A program made the position numbers and the translations under genes. Below are positions 33,470 through 34,425 of a stretch of DNA of 34,425 nt, piece by piece. Location: contig JADKEV010000010.1 in the NCBI GenBank assembly GCA_016717855.1, positions 1 to 34,425 on the forward strand, in the 5' to 3' direction. Position 1 is the first letter of the stretch, and every line of letters begins with the position of its first letter. The stretch is from Betaproteobacteria bacterium (GTDB lineage Bacteria; Pseudomonadota; Gammaproteobacteria; Burkholderiales; Casimicrobiaceae). Under the pieces are notes generated by a model. The model searched no databases and was not told the DNA's origin. It saw only the letters and a program-made list of their open reading frames with translations.

Positions 33470-34425
33470 TTACAGAATCTCCGCTGCGTGATCCGCCAGC
33501 CGCGAACGTTCCCCGCGCATCAGCGTGATATGCCCGCTGTGTTCCCATCCCTTGAAGCGGTCGACGACATAGGTGAGGCCGGAACTGCCCTCGGTCAGGT
33601 AGGGCGTGTCGATCTGCGCGATGTTGCCCAGGCAGACGACCTTGGTGCCGGGTCCGGCGCGGGTGATCAGCGTCTTCATCTGCTTGGGCGTCAGGTTCTG
33701 CGCCTCATCGATGATCAGGAACTTGTTGATGAACGTGCGCCCGCGCATGAAGTTGAGCGACTTGACCTTGATGCGCGAGCGGATCAGGTCGCGCGTGGCG
33801 GCACGGCCCCACTCGCCGGCTTCGTCGTCGGTTTTGTTGAGCACGTCGAGGTTGTCCTCCAGCGCGCCCATCCAGGGATTCATCTTCTCTTCCTCGGTGC
33901 CGGGGAGGAATCCGATGTCCTCGCCGACCGGGACCGTCACCCGGGTGATGATGATCTCGCTGTAGACCTTGAACTCGAGCGGAGCATCAGGCCCGCGGCG
34001 AGGGTCAGCAGCGTCTTGCCGGTGCCGGCCTGTCCCAGCAGCGTGACGAAGTCCACCTCCGGGTTCATCAGCAGGTTGAGCGCCATGTTCTGCTCGCGGT
34101 TGCGCGCGGTGATGCCCCAGACGTTGTTCTTCTGGTGCGTGTAGTCCTTCAGGGTTTCGAGCTGCGCGGTCTTGCCCTTGATCTCGCGCACGATCGCGTA
34201 CAGCGGCGGGGTGTTGTCGGGGCCTTCCTGGTAGACGAATTCCGATGATCAGCAGCTTGGCACCAGGTCCGGTCACGCGGTAGAACGTATTCCCTGGTGC
34301 TGCCAGGATTCCATACCCTGCCGTGCTCGTCCCAGAAGTTCGCCGGCAGCTCGGTCACGCCGGAGAGGAGTTCGGTGTCTTCGAGCACCTTGTCGTTGAA
34401 GTAATCCTCGGCCGCGATCCCGATG
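33470..34425 (-). CDS. phoH: PhoH-family ATPase (PIN-PhoH type), 5' end outside window, several frame breaks
   Basis: This encodes the PhoH ATPase domain. Walker A is LLGQAGTGKTLLTLAAGLML and Walker B is FLIIDEAQNLTPKQMKTLIT. The family signatures IITRVTVPVGEDIGFLPGTE and GLTYVVDRFKGWEHSGHITL follow. The linker GKTAQLETLKDYTHQKNNVW and the part to its left (ELPANFWDEHGR) are typical of longer PIN-PhoH proteins (YlaK type), whose PIN domain would lie beyond position 34425. The conserved protein is spread over three frames. Breaks are at about 33985-33995, 34243, 34292-34294 and 34316-34318, mostly at short G/C runs. This clustering near the window's right end looks like poor sequence rather than decay. 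The gene ends 13 bp before the acyltransferase gene. Confidence 0.85.

Overview
This is a GC-rich (roughly two-thirds G+C by eye), gene-dense chromosomal segment, most likely from a betaproteobacterium of the Burkholderiales/Rhodocyclales type. The reasons are a complete-looking aerobic phenylacetate block controlled by a TetR-type PaaR, the order rpsF-priB-rpsR-rplI-(islet)-dnaB, a Bug-type tripartite tricarboxylate receptor, and an O2-independent ubiquinone set (ubiT, ubiU, ubiV) beside an Fnr-like regulator. The metabolism suggested is facultatively anaerobic growth on aromatics with molybdenum cofactor synthesis.

Layout. 1-3384 (minus): ubiU-ubiV-ubiT followed by a Crp/Fnr regulator that runs off the left edge, with FNR-type sites at 887-900 and 3469-3482. 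3716-5020 (plus): two tandem hemerythrin-domain proteins. 5217-6683: a periplasmic DegP/HtrA protease. 6757-16802: the phenylacetate locus, made of paaG-paaH-paaI-paaK on minus and paaABCDE-paaR-paaF on plus. Two mirror-image promoter/operator modules at 11100-11128 and 11216-11244 serve its two arms. 16959-19001: mobB, a small outer-membrane barrel gene, moaD and moaE. 19015-21352: a thiol dioxygenase gene and a divergent two-gene ABC-2 exporter. 21367-22899 (minus): a DprA-like gene overlapping a phosphoribosyltransferase gene, resembling the ShosTA toxin-antitoxin/anti-phage architecture. 23158-24686: rpsF-priB-rpsR-rplI with a strong terminator. 24877-26557 (minus): an EamA transporter and a GNAT acetyltransferase, bordered by copies of a 31-bp repeat. 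26816-28737: dnaB carrying a 187-residue mini-intein. 28744-33456 (minus): an overlapping four-gene operon of AlgI-type O-acyltransferase, SGNH-like protein, ATP-grasp ligase and Bug receptor. 33470 to the right edge (minus): a PhoH-family ATPase.

How the parts work together. The left block fits an Fnr-controlled low-oxygen module: ubiquinone made without O2, plus oxygen/NO/iron-handling hemerythrins. The paa locus activates phenylacetate (PaaK), epoxidises it (PaaABCDE), isomerises and partly beta-oxidises it (PaaG, PaaF, PaaH) and rescues stalled CoA esters (PaaI). PaaZ and PaaJ are not in the window. The right-hand surface operon may acylate an exported polymer or glycan.

A caution on sequence quality: six otherwise conserved genes (fnr, ubiV, paaA, the dprA-like gene, dnaB, phoH) show reading-frame breaks, mostly at short G/C runs. 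Because dnaB is essential and all remaining coding sequence is well conserved, these look more like residual assembly indels than true pseudogenes.
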